Source of the DNA: JACKJK01 sp046159835
Lineage (GTDB): Bacteria; Pseudomonadota; Alphaproteobacteria; Rhizobiales; Tepidamorphaceae
NCBI RefSeq assembly: GCF_046159835.1
Contig: NZ_JBJXCY010000003.1
Location: forward strand, 86,337-150,336
DNA length: 64,000 nt
Direction of reading: 5' to 3'
Numbering within the stretch: position 1 is the first letter of the stretch; each line of letters begins with the position of its first letter. Positions 9,113-17,569 of this stretch are shown here, one piece after another. The position numbers and the translations under genes were made by a program. The notes beneath the pieces were generated by a model. The model was not told the origin of the DNA. It saw only the letters and a list, made by a program, of their open reading frames with translations, and made no database searches.

Positions 9113-9912
9113 TCCTTGGGGCGCAGGTCGTCGGGGTGGGGCATGGAAATGGTGTTATAGCCCGCATCGACGAAGTGAACTTCGCCGGTGACGCCGTTGG
9201 AGAGATCCGACAGCAGGTAAAGCGCGGACCCGCCGACATCCTGGATGGTGATCGAACGGCGCAGCGGGGCGTGGTCGCGCTGGAAGTTGAACATGAACCG
9301 CGCATCGGTGATGCCGGCACCGGCCAGCGTGCGCACGGGCCCGGCGGAAATCGCGTTGACGCGTATGTTGTCCGGGCCGTAGTCGGCGGCGAGATAGCGC
9401 ACGCCTGCTTCCAGCCCGGCCTTGGCGACACCCATCACGTTGTAGTTGGGCATGACCTGCGTTGAGCCGGAGAAGGTCAGCGTCACCATGGAACCGCCGT
9501 CCTTCATCAGGTTGGCGGCGCGCTTGGCGATCTCGGTGAAGGAGAAGCACGAGATCACCATGGTGTTGATGAAGTTCTCGCGCGTCGTGTCGGCATACTT
9601 GCCGCGAAGTTCGTTCTTGTCGGAATAGGCGATGGCGTGGACGAGGAAGTCCAGCTTGCCCCAGCGCTTCTCGATCTCGGCGAACATCTCGTCGACGGAG
9701 ACGAGGTCGACCACGTCGCAGGGGATCGTCATGTCCGAGCCGACACTCTCGGCCAGCGGCATGACGCGCTTGCCGATGGCATCGCCCTGGTAGGTGAAGG
9801 CGAGTTCGGCACCGTGATCGGCCAGGGTCTTGGCGATGCCCCATGCGATCGAGTGGTCATTGGCGACGCCCATGACCAGACCCTTGCGGCCTTTCATCAA
9901 CGCTTCTGGCAT
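9109..9912 (-). CDS. fabI: Enoyl-ACP reductase (NADH), FabI
   Basis: FabI carries out the last reductive step of type II fatty acid elongation. The product is 267 residues from the ATG at 9912; longer in-frame starts run into fabB. The nucleotide-binding start reads GRKGLVMGVANDHSIAWGIA. The catalytic pair is Tyr157 and Lys164 in the segment PNYNVMGVAKAG. At position 147 a Phe stands where Escherichia coli FabI has its first conserved Tyr (Tyr146); InhA of Mycobacterium also has Phe there, so activity is expected. It lies 22 bases after fabB in a fabA-fabB-fabI operon. Confidence 0.95.
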   Translation of the reverse strand: MPEALMKGRKGLVMGVANDHSIAWGIAKTLADHGAELAFTYQGDAIGKRVMPLAESVGSDMTIPCDVVDLVSVDEMFAEIEKRWGKLDFLVHAIAYSDKNELRGKYADTTRENFINTMVISCFSFTEIAKRAANLMKDGGSMVTLTFSGSTQVMPNYNVMGVAKAGLEAGVRYLAADYGPDNIRVNAISAGPVRTLAGAGITDARFMFNFQRDHAPLRRSITIQDVGGSALYLLSDLSNGVTGEVHFVDAGYNTISMPHPDDLRPKD

Positions 9913-9934
9913 CTGAGCCAATTCCCCCTGAACG

Positions 9935-11155
9935 TCAGCCGTTATAACGGCTGAACACGAGTGTCGCGTTCGTGCCGCCGAAACCAAAACTGTTTGAAAG
10001 AACGGTATCGATCTTCGCGTTGTCGATCCGCTCGCGCACGATCGGCACGCCCTCGAACTGCGGGTCGAGCTCCGTGATGTGGGCGCTCTCGCCGATGAAG
10101 CCTTCCTGCATCATCAGCAGCGAGTAGATCGCCTCCTGCGCGCCGGCTGCACCCAGCGAATGCCCGGTCAGCGACTTGGTGGAGGAGATGTGCGGAATGT
10201 CGTCGCCGAACACCTCGCGGATGGCCTTGATCTCCTGCTCGTCGCCGACGGGCGTGGAGGTGCCGTGGGTGTTGACGTAGTCGGCCCTCGCATCGACGGT
10301 CGACAGCGCCTGCTTCATGCAGCGCACCGCGCCCTCGCCGGAAGGGGCGACCATGTCGTAGCCGTCCGACGTCGCGCCGTAGCCGACGATCTCGGCGTAG
10401 ATCTTCGCGCCGCGCGCCTTGGCGTGCTCCAGTTCCTCGATAACCAGCACGCCGGCGCCGCCGGCGATGACGAAGCCGTCACGCGTCACGTCATAGGCGC
10501 GCGATGCGGTTTCCGGCGTGTCGTTGTGCTTCGACGACATGGCGCCCATGGCATCGAACAGGTTCGACATCGTCCAGTCGAGGTCCTCGTGGCCGCCGGC
10601 AAAGACCATGTCCTGCTTGCCCCACTGGATCAGCTCATAGGCGTTGCCGATGCAATGCGCCGATGTCGAACAGGCCGACGAGATCGAGTAGTTCACGCCG
10701 TGGATCTTGAACCAGGTCGCGAGCGTCGCGGAGGCGGTCGACGACATGGCCTTGGGAACCGCAAACGGTCCGATGCGCTTGGGCGAGCCCTTTTCCTCGG
10801 TGATCGCAGCGGCATCGACGATGGTGCGGGTGGACGGGCCACCGGAACCCATGACGATGCCAGTGCGCTCGTCCTGGATGTCCTTGTCCTCGAGGCCGGA
10901 ATCGGAGATCGCCTGTTCCATGGCGATGTGGTTCCACGCGCCGCCCTTGGACAGGAAGCGCAGGGCACGGCGGTCCACCAGGTCAGTGGGGTCGAGATAG
11001 GGGTTGCCCCAGACCTGGCAGCGGAAGCCGTGGTCGGCGAAATCCTGCGAAAAGGAAATGCCCGACTTTGCATCGCGCAGCGACGTTGTGACGTCCTCGG
11101 CGTTGTTGCCGATCGAGGACACGATACCGATACCAGTGACGACGACTCGTCTCAT
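9935..11155 (-). CDS. fabB: 3-oxoacyl-ACP synthase I, FabB
   Basis: The condensing enzyme needed to elongate unsaturated acyl chains made by FabA. The product is 406 residues from the ATG at 11155, which has GGAG seven to ten bases upstream; an alternative ATG at 11167 adds four residues. Thiolase-fold catalytic residues are visible: Cys162 in SSACSTS, His297 in NTHGTSTPVGD, Lys327 in SSTKS and His332 in GHSLGAAG. The order fabA-fabB-fabI beside irr is typical of Rhizobiales. Confidence 0.97.
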   Translation of the reverse strand: MRRVVVTGIGIVSSIGNNAEDVTTSLRDAKSGISFSQDFADHGFRCQVWGNPYLDPTDLVDRRALRFLSKGGAWNHIAMEQAISDSGLEDKDIQDERTGIVMGSGGPSTRTIVDAAAITEEKGSPKRIGPFAVPKAMSSTASATLATWFKIHGVNYSISSACSTSAHCIGNAYELIQWGKQDMVFAGGHEDLDWTMSNLFDAMGAMSSKHNDTPETASRAYDVTRDGFVIAGGAGVLVIEELEHAKARGAKIYAEIVGYGATSDGYDMVAPSGEGAVRCMKQALSTVDARADYVNTHGTSTPVGDEQEIKAIREVFGDDIPHISSTKSLTGHSLGAAGAQEAIYSLLMMQEGFIGESAHITELDPQFEGVPIVRERIDNAKIDTVLSNSFGFGGTNATLVFSRYNG

Positions 11156-11201
11156 TTCAGTCTCCATTGGCCGGGTGAGCCGGCCGCGCCTGCAATTGGC
11201 C

Positions 11202-11717
11202 TCAGGCGGCGCTCTGCTGGGACAGGCCGACACGCAGGTCGGACGCCCTGTAGATGGTTTCCCCGTCGGCCTTCATCCAGCCGTCCGCGATGCCGAGGAC
11301 CAGACGGCCCTTCATCACGCGTTTGAAGTCGACGCCATACTCGACCAGCTTGGTGGACGGCGTGACCATGCCCTTGAACTTCACTTCGCCGGTGGACAGC
11401 GCCATGCCCTTGCCGGGCAGGCCGAGCCAGCCGAGGTAGAAGCCGGTGAGCTGCCAAAGCGCATCGAGGCCGAGGCAACCCGGCATGATGGGGTTGCCGA
11501 TGAAGTGGCACGGGAAGAACCAGAGGTCGGGCTTGATGTCGAATTCGGCGCGGATCGCGCCCTTTCCATGCTCGCCGCCATCCTCGGACACCTCCGTGAT
11601 GCGGTCGAACATCAGCATCGGCGGCGCGGGCAATTGCGCATTGCCGGGGCCGAACAGCTCTCCTCGCGCACATTGGAGAAGTTCTTCGTAGCTGTAGCTG
11701 GATTGATTTTCGCTCAT
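11202..11717 (-). CDS. fabA: 3-hydroxydecanoyl-ACP dehydratase/isomerase, FabA
   Basis: FabA dehydrates 3-hydroxydecanoyl-ACP and isomerises trans-2 to cis-3-decenoyl-ACP, the entry point to unsaturated fatty acids in anaerobic-type synthesis. The product is 171 residues, the normal length. The hot-dog fold active site is visible as His71 in FFPCHFIGNPIMPG and Asp85 in CLGLDALWQ. It is the first gene of the fabA-fabB-fabI operon, transcribed away from irr. Confidence 0.97.
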   Translation of the reverse strand: MSENQSSYSYEELLQCARGELFGPGNAQLPAPPMLMFDRITEVSEDGGEHGKGAIRAEFDIKPDLWFFPCHFIGNPIMPGCLGLDALWQLTGFYLGWLGLPGKGMALSTGEVKFKGMVTPSTKLVEYGVDFKRVMKGRLVLGIADGWMKADGETIYRASDLRVGLSQQSAA

Positions 11718-12073
11718 GCGCCCTGTTTATCCGCGGCTGTCGTTTGAGTGCGCATGTGCCCGCGCGGCGCGCACATGCCGTTATGTCGAGGCTTGGTAAC
11801 ACAAGGTTCGGATCGCCGGAAGGCAAGCAGGGCAAAAACCGTCACGCCCGGTCGCGACCTCGCGGCCAAGGTCACAAAACCGTTTGGTTTCAGGGCATTG
11901 CCATTGCCAGGTGCGGCGTTTAGCCTAGGTTTGTCCGTGCAGAACCGCTTGGCACGACGCGTCTGTCATGGCAAAGAGATGACAGCATTTTCAACGCGCG
12001 CGGCGCAGTTTGCCTGCAGCGCGTTGGCCGGACCGATCCGGTCGAACAGTTTTCAGGACGCAACGTAACGACG
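11718..12073. promoter_or_regulatory. 356-base divergent control region between fabA and irr
   Basis: No gene is seen here. Near fabA, GCATGTGC (11752-11759) and GCACATGC (11771-11778) form an inverted repeat. Nearer irr, CTGTCAT (11963-11969) and ATGACAG (11979-11985) form a second, and GACCG/CGGTC a third around 12030-12043. A weak promoter toward irr is possible: TTGCCA (11904-11909), 16 bases, TAGGTT (11926-11931). The palindromes are operator or hairpin candidates, and no confident Irr-binding ICE motif was recognised. Confidence 0.4.
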
Positions 12074-12613
12074 ATGAGCACACAGGGCACGGCCAGAACC
12101 GCGATCAACACGCGAACCAGCACCGAATTGCGGTCCGGTATCGAGCGCGCACGCACCGTGGTCACCTGCCAGAGTTCCGATTGCACCGTGAAGGGCTGCG
12201 CCTGCGAAGGCCGGGTTGCCGACACGCTGCGTGGCTCCGGCCTGCGCCCGACGCGCCAACGCCTGAGCCTGGCCGCGCTGATGTTCGACGGGCACGACCG
12301 GCACCTGACGGCGGAATGGCTGCACGAGCAGGCCCGCTCCGCCGGCGTGAAGGTCTCTCTGGCGACGGTCTACAACACCCTGCATCAGTTCGTCGGCGCC
12401 GGGCTGCTGCGCGAAGTTGCGGTTGAAGGCTCCAAGAGCCAGTTCGACACCAACACCAGCGACCATCACCACTTCTACCTCGAGAACGAGGGCAAGCTGA
12501 TGGACATCGACAGTTCGTCGATTGCCGTCAACGGGCTGCCGGACATTCCCGAGGGCCACGAAATCACCCACGTGGACGTGGTGGTTCGCCTGCGGCGCGC
12601 GCCGAAGCGCTGA
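12074..12613 (+). CDS. irr: Iron response regulator Irr (Fur family)
   Basis: Irr is a Fur-family regulator that controls iron and haem genes in Rhizobiales by sensing haem status. The 179-residue product has a long N-terminal extension with three cysteines (TCQSSDCTVKGCAC, about residues 31-44). A winged-helix DNA-binding domain follows (RPTRQRLSLAALMF to SLATVYNTLHQFV). The dimerisation domain holds the DHHHFY histidine cluster, which binds haem or metal in Irr. The divergent fabA-fabB-fabI operon supports the assignment over ordinary Fur. Confidence 0.93.
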   Translation: MSTQGTARTAINTRTSTELRSGIERARTVVTCQSSDCTVKGCACEGRVADTLRGSGLRPTRQRLSLAALMFDGHDRHLTAEWLHEQARSAGVKVSLATVYNTLHQFVGAGLLREVAVEGSKSQFDTNTSDHHHFYLENEGKLMDIDSSSIAVNGLPDIPEGHEITHVDVVVRLRRAPKR

Positions 12614-12681
12614 GGCCCGCCGCACGCGGCACTTCTTTTCTTTGCAATTGAGAGCGACGTCGGACGCGGCCCTGCCCGGGC

Positions 12682-13311
12682 CTAGTCGTCGATGCGTTCG
12701 CGCGGGTACACGCCCCACAGCAGCGGCTGCGGCATGTAGCCGTTGACGCCGGATGCCGCGACCTCGCACCAGCTGTCGTCGCAACTGCGCACCGAGACAA
12801 TCGCGCCCTTCTCGACACGCGCGATGACGCGAGATTCCTCGTCCGGCGAATTGCGGATCGTTTCCGCCTTGTCGCCCTCGCCGCCCTGCCAGGGCGAGAC
12901 GAGCGCGGTGCGGCGGCCAGACAGCAGCGAGTGGTAGACCCAGCCTTCGGAGCCCTCGCTGTCGCGGATGCGCCGCCAGTTGCCGTACTCGGCGACGATC
13001 TCCACCGGCAGGCCGGCGGAATGGAATACCCATGACACGGCATGGTCCTGGCTCGGACCGATGCGCACGTTCACGCGGGAGCTTTTCAGGCTGACATAGC
13101 GCGGCAGCGGCAACCCGCTCGGCCCCAGCGGGGCGGCAGGCAGCGCGCCGGCATCAACAGAGCCGGTGACGCGCGGCGAAGGGTCGCGCGATGCAAACAG
13201 CGCAGCCGCAATGCCGGTCGACAGCACGACGACGCCTGCCAGCACCGCCAACCGCCAGATGCCGCCCGTTTGCTGGCGTTGTCCCGGCTTCAAGGCAATG
13301 GCATCGCGCAC
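12682..13311 (-). CDS. SH3-domain envelope protein (DUF1058/SH3_4 type), GTG start
   Basis: A 209-residue protein with one N-terminal membrane segment (WRLAVLAGVVVLSTGIAAAL, about 19-38) followed by two bacterial SH3-like modules, seen from SSRVNVRIGPSQ and NSPDEESRVIARVEKGAI. Such modules typically bind peptidoglycan or protein ligands in the periplasm. No ATG exists between the upstream stop context and the membrane segment, so the GTG at 13311 is proposed, preceded by a weak purine stretch. The protein is either anchored or cleaved and secreted. Function is not known; genes of this family often sit beside irr in Rhizobiales. Confidence 0.7.
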   Translation of the reverse strand: MRDAIALKPGQRQQTGGIWRLAVLAGVVVLSTGIAAALFASRDPSPRVTGSVDAGALPAAPLGPSGLPLPRYVSLKSSRVNVRIGPSQDHAVSWVFHSAGLPVEIVAEYGNWRRIRDSEGSEGWVYHSLLSGRRTALVSPWQGGEGDKAETIRNSPDEESRVIARVEKGAIVSVRSCDDSWCEVAASGVNGYMPQPLLWGVYPRERIDD

Positions 13312-13536
13312 GGTGATTTCTCTCGCTCTTCTGAAGGACCGATGGCGCGCTGGCGCATCGGAAAAATGGCTTATTCGCGGACGCTTTGTCTTTGACGGGG
13401 CATCTGATATGGAGGCTTTCAGATCGTCCGCGCTTCCTGTTCGCTCAATGTGACGGGGAGGGGTAAACGCCGGTTTAAGGACCGGCCGCCGACGCGGCGG
13501 AAAAGAAGAAGCAACAATCGGACGAAAGCGGGTGCA

Positions 13537-14523
13537 ATGGGCAAGTTCAAGCCAGTCGTCATCGTGACACGCAAGCTGCCGGATGTCGTCGAGACGCGGA
13601 TGCGCGAGCTTTTCGATGCGCGGCTGAACACCGACGACAAGCCCATGAGCCCGTCGGAACTCGTCGCCGCCGCCCAGCAGGCCGACGTTCTCGTTCCCAC
13701 GGTGACGGACCGGATCGATGCCTCGATCCTGAGCCAAGCCGGACCGAACCTGAAGCTGATCGCCAACTACGGCAACGGCGTCGACAACATTGATGTCGGC
13801 ACCGCCACACAGCGCGGCATCTCGGTGACCAACACGCCGGGCGTTCTGACCGAAGACACCGCCGACATGACGATGGCGCTGATCCTCGCCGTGCCGCGCC
13901 GCCTCGTGCACGGCATCGCGGCGGTGGAAGACGGCGAATGGAAGGGCTGGTCTCCGACCTGGATGCTCGGCCACCGCATCAACGGCAAGCGCCTCGGCAT
14001 CATCGGCATGGGCCGCATCGGCCAGGCCGTCGCGCGCCGCGCCAAGGCCTTTGGCATGCAGATCCACTACCACAACCGCCGCCGCGTGCCGCAGGGCGTG
14101 GAAGAAGAACTTGAGGCAACCTACTGGGAAAGCCTCGACCAGATGCTGGCACGCATGGACGTCATTTCCGTGCACTGCCCGCACACGCCCGCGACCTACC
14201 ACCTGCTGTCGGCGCGCCGCTTGAAGCTGCTGCGCCCGGAGGCCTACGTGGTCAACACCGCGCGCGGCGAGGTGATCGACGAGAACGCGCTGGCGCGCAT
14301 GATCGAGGCGGAGGAAATCGCCGGGGCCGGTCTCGACGTGTTCGAGCACGAACCCGCCGTGAACCCGAAGCTGGTCAAGTCGGACCGCGTCGTGCTGCTG
14401 CCGCACATGGGTTCGGCCACCATCGAGGGCCGCATCGACATGGGCGAAAAGGTCATCATCAACATCAAGACCTTCGCCGACGGGCACCGTCCGCCGGACC
14501 GCGTCCTGCCATCGATGCTCTGA
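13537..14523 (+). CDS. D-2-hydroxyacid dehydrogenase (glyoxylate/hydroxypyruvate reductase type)
   Basis: A 328-residue NAD(P)-dependent D-2-hydroxyacid dehydrogenase. It has the Rossmann motif GMGRIGQ in the stretch RLGIIGMGRIGQAVARR. The catalytic triad is visible as Arg in NTARGEVID, Glu in LDVFEHEP and His in LLPHMGSAT. The best match from memory is the GyaR glyoxylate reductase branch common in rhizobia, but the substrate cannot be fixed from sequence. The ATG at 13537 starts MGKFKPVVIVTRKL, the normal first strand; upstream in-frame starts would add an arginine-rich leader and are rejected. It is followed 10 bases later by a cupin gene. Confidence 0.88.
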   Translation: MGKFKPVVIVTRKLPDVVETRMRELFDARLNTDDKPMSPSELVAAAQQADVLVPTVTDRIDASILSQAGPNLKLIANYGNGVDNIDVGTATQRGISVTNTPGVLTEDTADMTMALILAVPRRLVHGIAAVEDGEWKGWSPTWMLGHRINGKRLGIIGMGRIGQAVARRAKAFGMQIHYHNRRRVPQGVEEELEATYWESLDQMLARMDVISVHCPHTPATYHLLSARRLKLLRPEAYVVNTARGEVIDENALARMIEAEEIAGAGLDVFEHEPAVNPKLVKSDRVVLLPHMGSATIEGRIDMGEKVIINIKTFADGHRPPDRVLPSML

Positions 14524-14533
14524 GGCGCCAGAG

Positions 14534-15010
14534 TTGGGTGAAGACCGCAAGTCGATCCGCGCCGAGGACGTCGCAGCGCGCACATCGACGGTCTACCCGG
14601 CTGAATTCGCCCACGTGACGCAGGGCCGCGCCAAGCGCGCGTTGGCGCAGGGCTTCGGCATCGACCAGTTCGGCGTAAACCTCACCGACCTTGCGCCGGG
14701 CGCGGCAACCGCGCTCCAGCACTATCACACCCAGGAAGACGAGTTCGTCTACGTGATGGCGGGCGAGGTAACATTGCTGATGGGGGATACGGAAGAAGTG
14801 CTCACCGCGGGCGACTGCATCGGCTTCAAGGCCGGGGTCGCGGTGGGGCACGCCTTCGTCAATCGCTCGGACAAGCCCGCCCGCATCATGGAAGTCGGTT
14901 CACGGCGCATGGATGTGGACGAAGGGCACTATCCCGGTCTGAACTTGCGCGTTATCCCCAACGGCAAGGGCGGTCGGCACTTCGTGCGCAAGGACGGCAG
15001 CGAGATCTAG
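14534..15010 (+). CDS. Cupin-domain protein, TTG start
   Basis: A single-domain cupin of 158 residues. The first cupin motif, with the metal-binding residues, is HYHTQEDEFVYVMAGE (about residues 63-78); the second region includes GVAVGHAFVNRSD. Small cupins of this type bind a metal and are often isomerases, dioxygenases or regulators, so no function is assigned. No ATG fits; the TTG at 14534 lies 10 bases after the dehydrogenase stop, which suggests cotranscription and translational coupling. Confidence 0.75.
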   Translation: MGEDRKSIRAEDVAARTSTVYPAEFAHVTQGRAKRALAQGFGIDQFGVNLTDLAPGAATALQHYHTQEDEFVYVMAGEVTLLMGDTEEVLTAGDCIGFKAGVAVGHAFVNRSDKPARIMEVGSRRMDVDEGHYPGLNLRVIPNGKGGRHFVRKDGSEI

Positions 15011-15027
15011 TTCGCGCCAGGATTTGA

Positions 15028-15600
15028 GTGAAAGCTCTTTCGATGGGTATCCTCACCTTCAGCATCAATGTGACGCTCGATGGCTGCATCGACCACCGCG
15101 CGGGAATTGCGGACGAGGAGACCCACGCCTATTTCACCCACCTGATGGACGACTTCGGTGCCATGCTATGGGGCCGCGTGACCTACGAGATGATGGAGAG
15201 CTACTGGCCCGCCGTCGCGCGCGGCGAGGTGGACGCAACGCCGGCCGTTCGCGACTGGGCCGTGAAGCTGGAAGACAAGCCGAAATACGTGGTCTCGACC
15301 ACGCGAAGCGACTTCCCGTGGACCAACAGCCACCACATCGCAGGCGATCTGCGCGCGGGCGTGCAGGCGCTGAAGGAGGCGACGCCTTCAGGCGTGCTGC
15401 TTGGCAGCGGCAAACTTGCCAACGAACTGGACCGGCTGGAGCTGATCGACGAATACCGGTTCCTCGTTCACCCGAGGATCGTGGGGCACGGTCCGACGCT
15501 CTTTGAAGGCGGCTTGCCGGGCGCGCGGCACCTTGAACTGGTGACCACGGTGCCGCTTTCAAACGGTACCGTTGCCATGCACTACCGGCGCGCATCGTAG
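15028..15600 (+). CDS. Dihydrofolate-reductase-like (RibD C-terminal domain) protein
   Basis: A 190-residue protein of the DHFR/RibD-C superfamily. It shows the typical SINVTLDGCID start, the MLWGRVTYEMMESYWP helix with its GRxTYE motif, and GVLLGSGKLANEL for NADPH binding. These stand-alone proteins are usually annotated as dihydrofolate reductase family, but their substrates are unknown. The start is either GTG 15028, with AGGA upstream, or ATG 15043. It follows the cupin gene by 17 bases. Confidence 0.78.
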   Translation: MKALSMGILTFSINVTLDGCIDHRAGIADEETHAYFTHLMDDFGAMLWGRVTYEMMESYWPAVARGEVDATPAVRDWAVKLEDKPKYVVSTTRSDFPWTNSHHIAGDLRAGVQALKEATPSGVLLGSGKLANELDRLELIDEYRFLVHPRIVGHGPTLFEGGLPGARHLELVTTVPLSNGTVAMHYRRAS

Positions 15601-15632
15601 ACGCGGCAAGGCCCACGCTATTTCTAGGGCTG

Positions 15633-16415
15633 CTATTCCGCTGCCTGCTGGCCGTTTAGCGGGTTGGCCGGATTCCACTTGTAGCCGATCGTGTCGAAGC
15701 GCGCGGCGAGCGAGTCGTACAAAAGCACGCGGCCGATCAGCGGCTCGCCTGCCCCCGTCACCACCTTGATCGCCTCCATCGCCATCAGCGACCCGATGAC
15801 CCCGGTAAGCGCACCGATGATGCCGGCTTCCGCGCAGGTCGGCACGGTGCCGTCGGGCGGGGCTTCGGGAAACAGGCAGCGATAGGTCGGGTTCGGCGTG
15901 CCGTCCGCAGCCGTTTCGTGGGCCGCGATCACCGTCAGCGAGCCGTCGAAGCGGCCCACCGCGCCCGTCACCAGCCTGCGGGCGGTGCGGAAACTGGCAT
16001 CCGACACGCAGTAGCGCGTCGCGAAATTGTCGCTGCCGTCGAGGACGAGGTCATAGCCGCCGATCAGTTCGTCGGCATTGTCTGGCGTGATGCGGAGTTC
16101 GTGGGTTTCGACCGTGACGCCGGGATCGAGCGCTGCGATCCGGTCGGCGGCGCTTTTCGTCTTGGCCGTCCCGACGGATGCGGTGTCGTGGATCACCTGC
16201 CGCTGGAGGTTGGAGAGCGCGACGGTATCGTCGTCGACGATGCCCAGCGTGCCGATGCCTGCGGCTGCGAGATATAGCAGCGCGGGCGCGCCGAGGCCGC
16301 CCGCGCCGATCACCAGAACGCGGGCCTGGCGAAGGCGCGCCTGACCGTGCCCGCCGATCTCCGGCAGGACGATGTGGCGCGCGAAGCGCTCAAGCTCGGT
16401 GTCGCTCAGTGCCAT
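15633..16415 (-). CDS. HesA/MoeB/ThiF-family adenylyltransferase
   Basis: A 260-residue E1-like enzyme that adenylates the C-terminus of a small ubiquitin-like sulfur carrier (MoaD or ThiS type). The ATP-binding motif is GAGGLG (37-42), with an acidic strand IVDDD at 59-63 and the arginine finger in LQRQVIHDT (Arg72). A candidate active-site Cys lies in VPTCAEAGIIG. The two CxxC pairs that bind zinc in MoeB are not seen, so it may be a HesA-like or alternative carrier-activating enzyme. It lies 55 bases after cysK on the same strand, consistent with a role in sulfur transfer. Confidence 0.82.
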   Translation of the reverse strand: MALSDTELERFARHIVLPEIGGHGQARLRQARVLVIGAGGLGAPALLYLAAAGIGTLGIVDDDTVALSNLQRQVIHDTASVGTAKTKSAADRIAALDPGVTVETHELRITPDNADELIGGYDLVLDGSDNFATRYCVSDASFRTARRLVTGAVGRFDGSLTVIAAHETAADGTPNPTYRCLFPEAPPDGTVPTCAEAGIIGALTGVIGSLMAMEAIKVVTGAGEPLIGRVLLYDSLAARFDTIGYKWNPANPLNGQQAAE

Positions 16416-16470
16416 CGCGCCAAACTAGTCAGGGAATCGCGCGATGAGAAGCTTTGCGAGGTTGCCGCGC

Positions 16471-17442
16471 TCACAGACCCTCGAACAGGGCCGTCGAGAG
16501 ATAGCGCTCGGCGAAGGAAGGGATGATGACCACGATCTTCTTGCCGGCCATGTCATCGCGCGCGGCGATTTCCAGCGCAGCCGCAATCGCGGCACCCGAC
16601 GAGATGCCGACCGGGATGCCTTCGACGCGGGCCAGTTCGCGGGCGCGGTCAAAGGCCGTCTGGTTGGCAACCGTCACCACTTCGTCGATCACGTCGGTGT
16701 TGAGGATTTCCGGTACGAAGCCTGCGCCGATGCCCTGGATCTTGTGCGGGCCGGGCTGACCGCCAGACAGGATCGGGCTGTCTTCCGGCTCCACCGCAAC
16801 GATCTTGATCTTGTCGTTGCGGCCCTTGAGCACCTCGCCGACGCCGGTGATCGTGCCGCCAGTGCCGACACCGGAAATCACGGCATCGACCGCACCGTTG
16901 GTGTCGTTCCAGATTTCTTCCGCCGTGGTGGCACGGTGGATGGCCGGGTTGGCCGGGTTCTGGAACTGCTGCGGGATGATGGCGTTCGGGATCGTCTCGA
17001 CCAGCTCGGCGGCGCGGGCGAGCGCGCCCTTCATGCCCTTCTCGGCCGGCGTGAGTTCGAGCTCGGCGCCCAGCAGCGCCAGCATCTTGCGGCGTTCCAT
17101 CGACATGGATTCCGGCATCACGAGGATGAGGCGGTAGCCACGCGCGGCAGCCACGAAGGCGAGCGCGATACCGGTGTTGCCGGACGTCGGCTCGACGAGA
17201 ACGGTGTCCTTGGAGATGCGACCCTCGGCTTCGAGCGCGTCGATCATGGCGACGCCGATGCGGTCCTTGACGCTGGAAATCGGGTTGAAGAACTCGAGCT
17301 TGGCCAGGATTTCGGCCTTGGCGCCGTGCGCCTTGCCCAGCCGGGAGAGGCGAACGAGCGGCGTATTACCAATGGTGTCGGTAATGGAATCATAGATGCG
17401 GCCGCGGCCCGGCACCTGCTGCGTGATATCCTGCTTGTTCAT
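16471..17442 (-). CDS. cysK: Cysteine synthase A (O-acetylserine sulfhydrylase)
   Basis: A PLP enzyme making cysteine from O-acetylserine and sulfide. The 323-residue product has the PLP lysine Lys59 in ISSVKDR, the substrate loop VEPTSGNTGIAL, and the phosphate-binding glycine loop SGVGTGGTITG. The ATG at 17442 follows a strong GGGAGGAG; the longer frame to 17469 is rejected. An Rrf2-family regulator gene lies 127 bases upstream on the same strand, and a ThiF/HesA sulfur-transfer protein follows. Confidence 0.96.
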   Translation of the reverse strand: MNKQDITQQVPGRGRIYDSITDTIGNTPLVRLSRLGKAHGAKAEILAKLEFFNPISSVKDRIGVAMIDALEAEGRISKDTVLVEPTSGNTGIALAFVAAARGYRLILVMPESMSMERRKMLALLGAELELTPAEKGMKGALARAAELVETIPNAIIPQQFQNPANPAIHRATTAEEIWNDTNGAVDAVISGVGTGGTITGVGEVLKGRNDKIKIVAVEPEDSPILSGGQPGPHKIQGIGAGFVPEILNTDVIDEVVTVANQTAFDRARELARVEGIPVGISSGAAIAAALEIAARDDMAGKKIVVIIPSFAERYLSTALFEGL

Positions 17443-17569
17443 TGGAAGGCTCCTCCCGTCTGCGTTCAATCCGGCTGTCCGGTTACGGGCAATGTCGTGT
17501 GCGCAGAGAGGAACGTCAATATTTACCGCTTCGGCCAGGCAGAAATATATAATTCACATAGAAGCTTAG

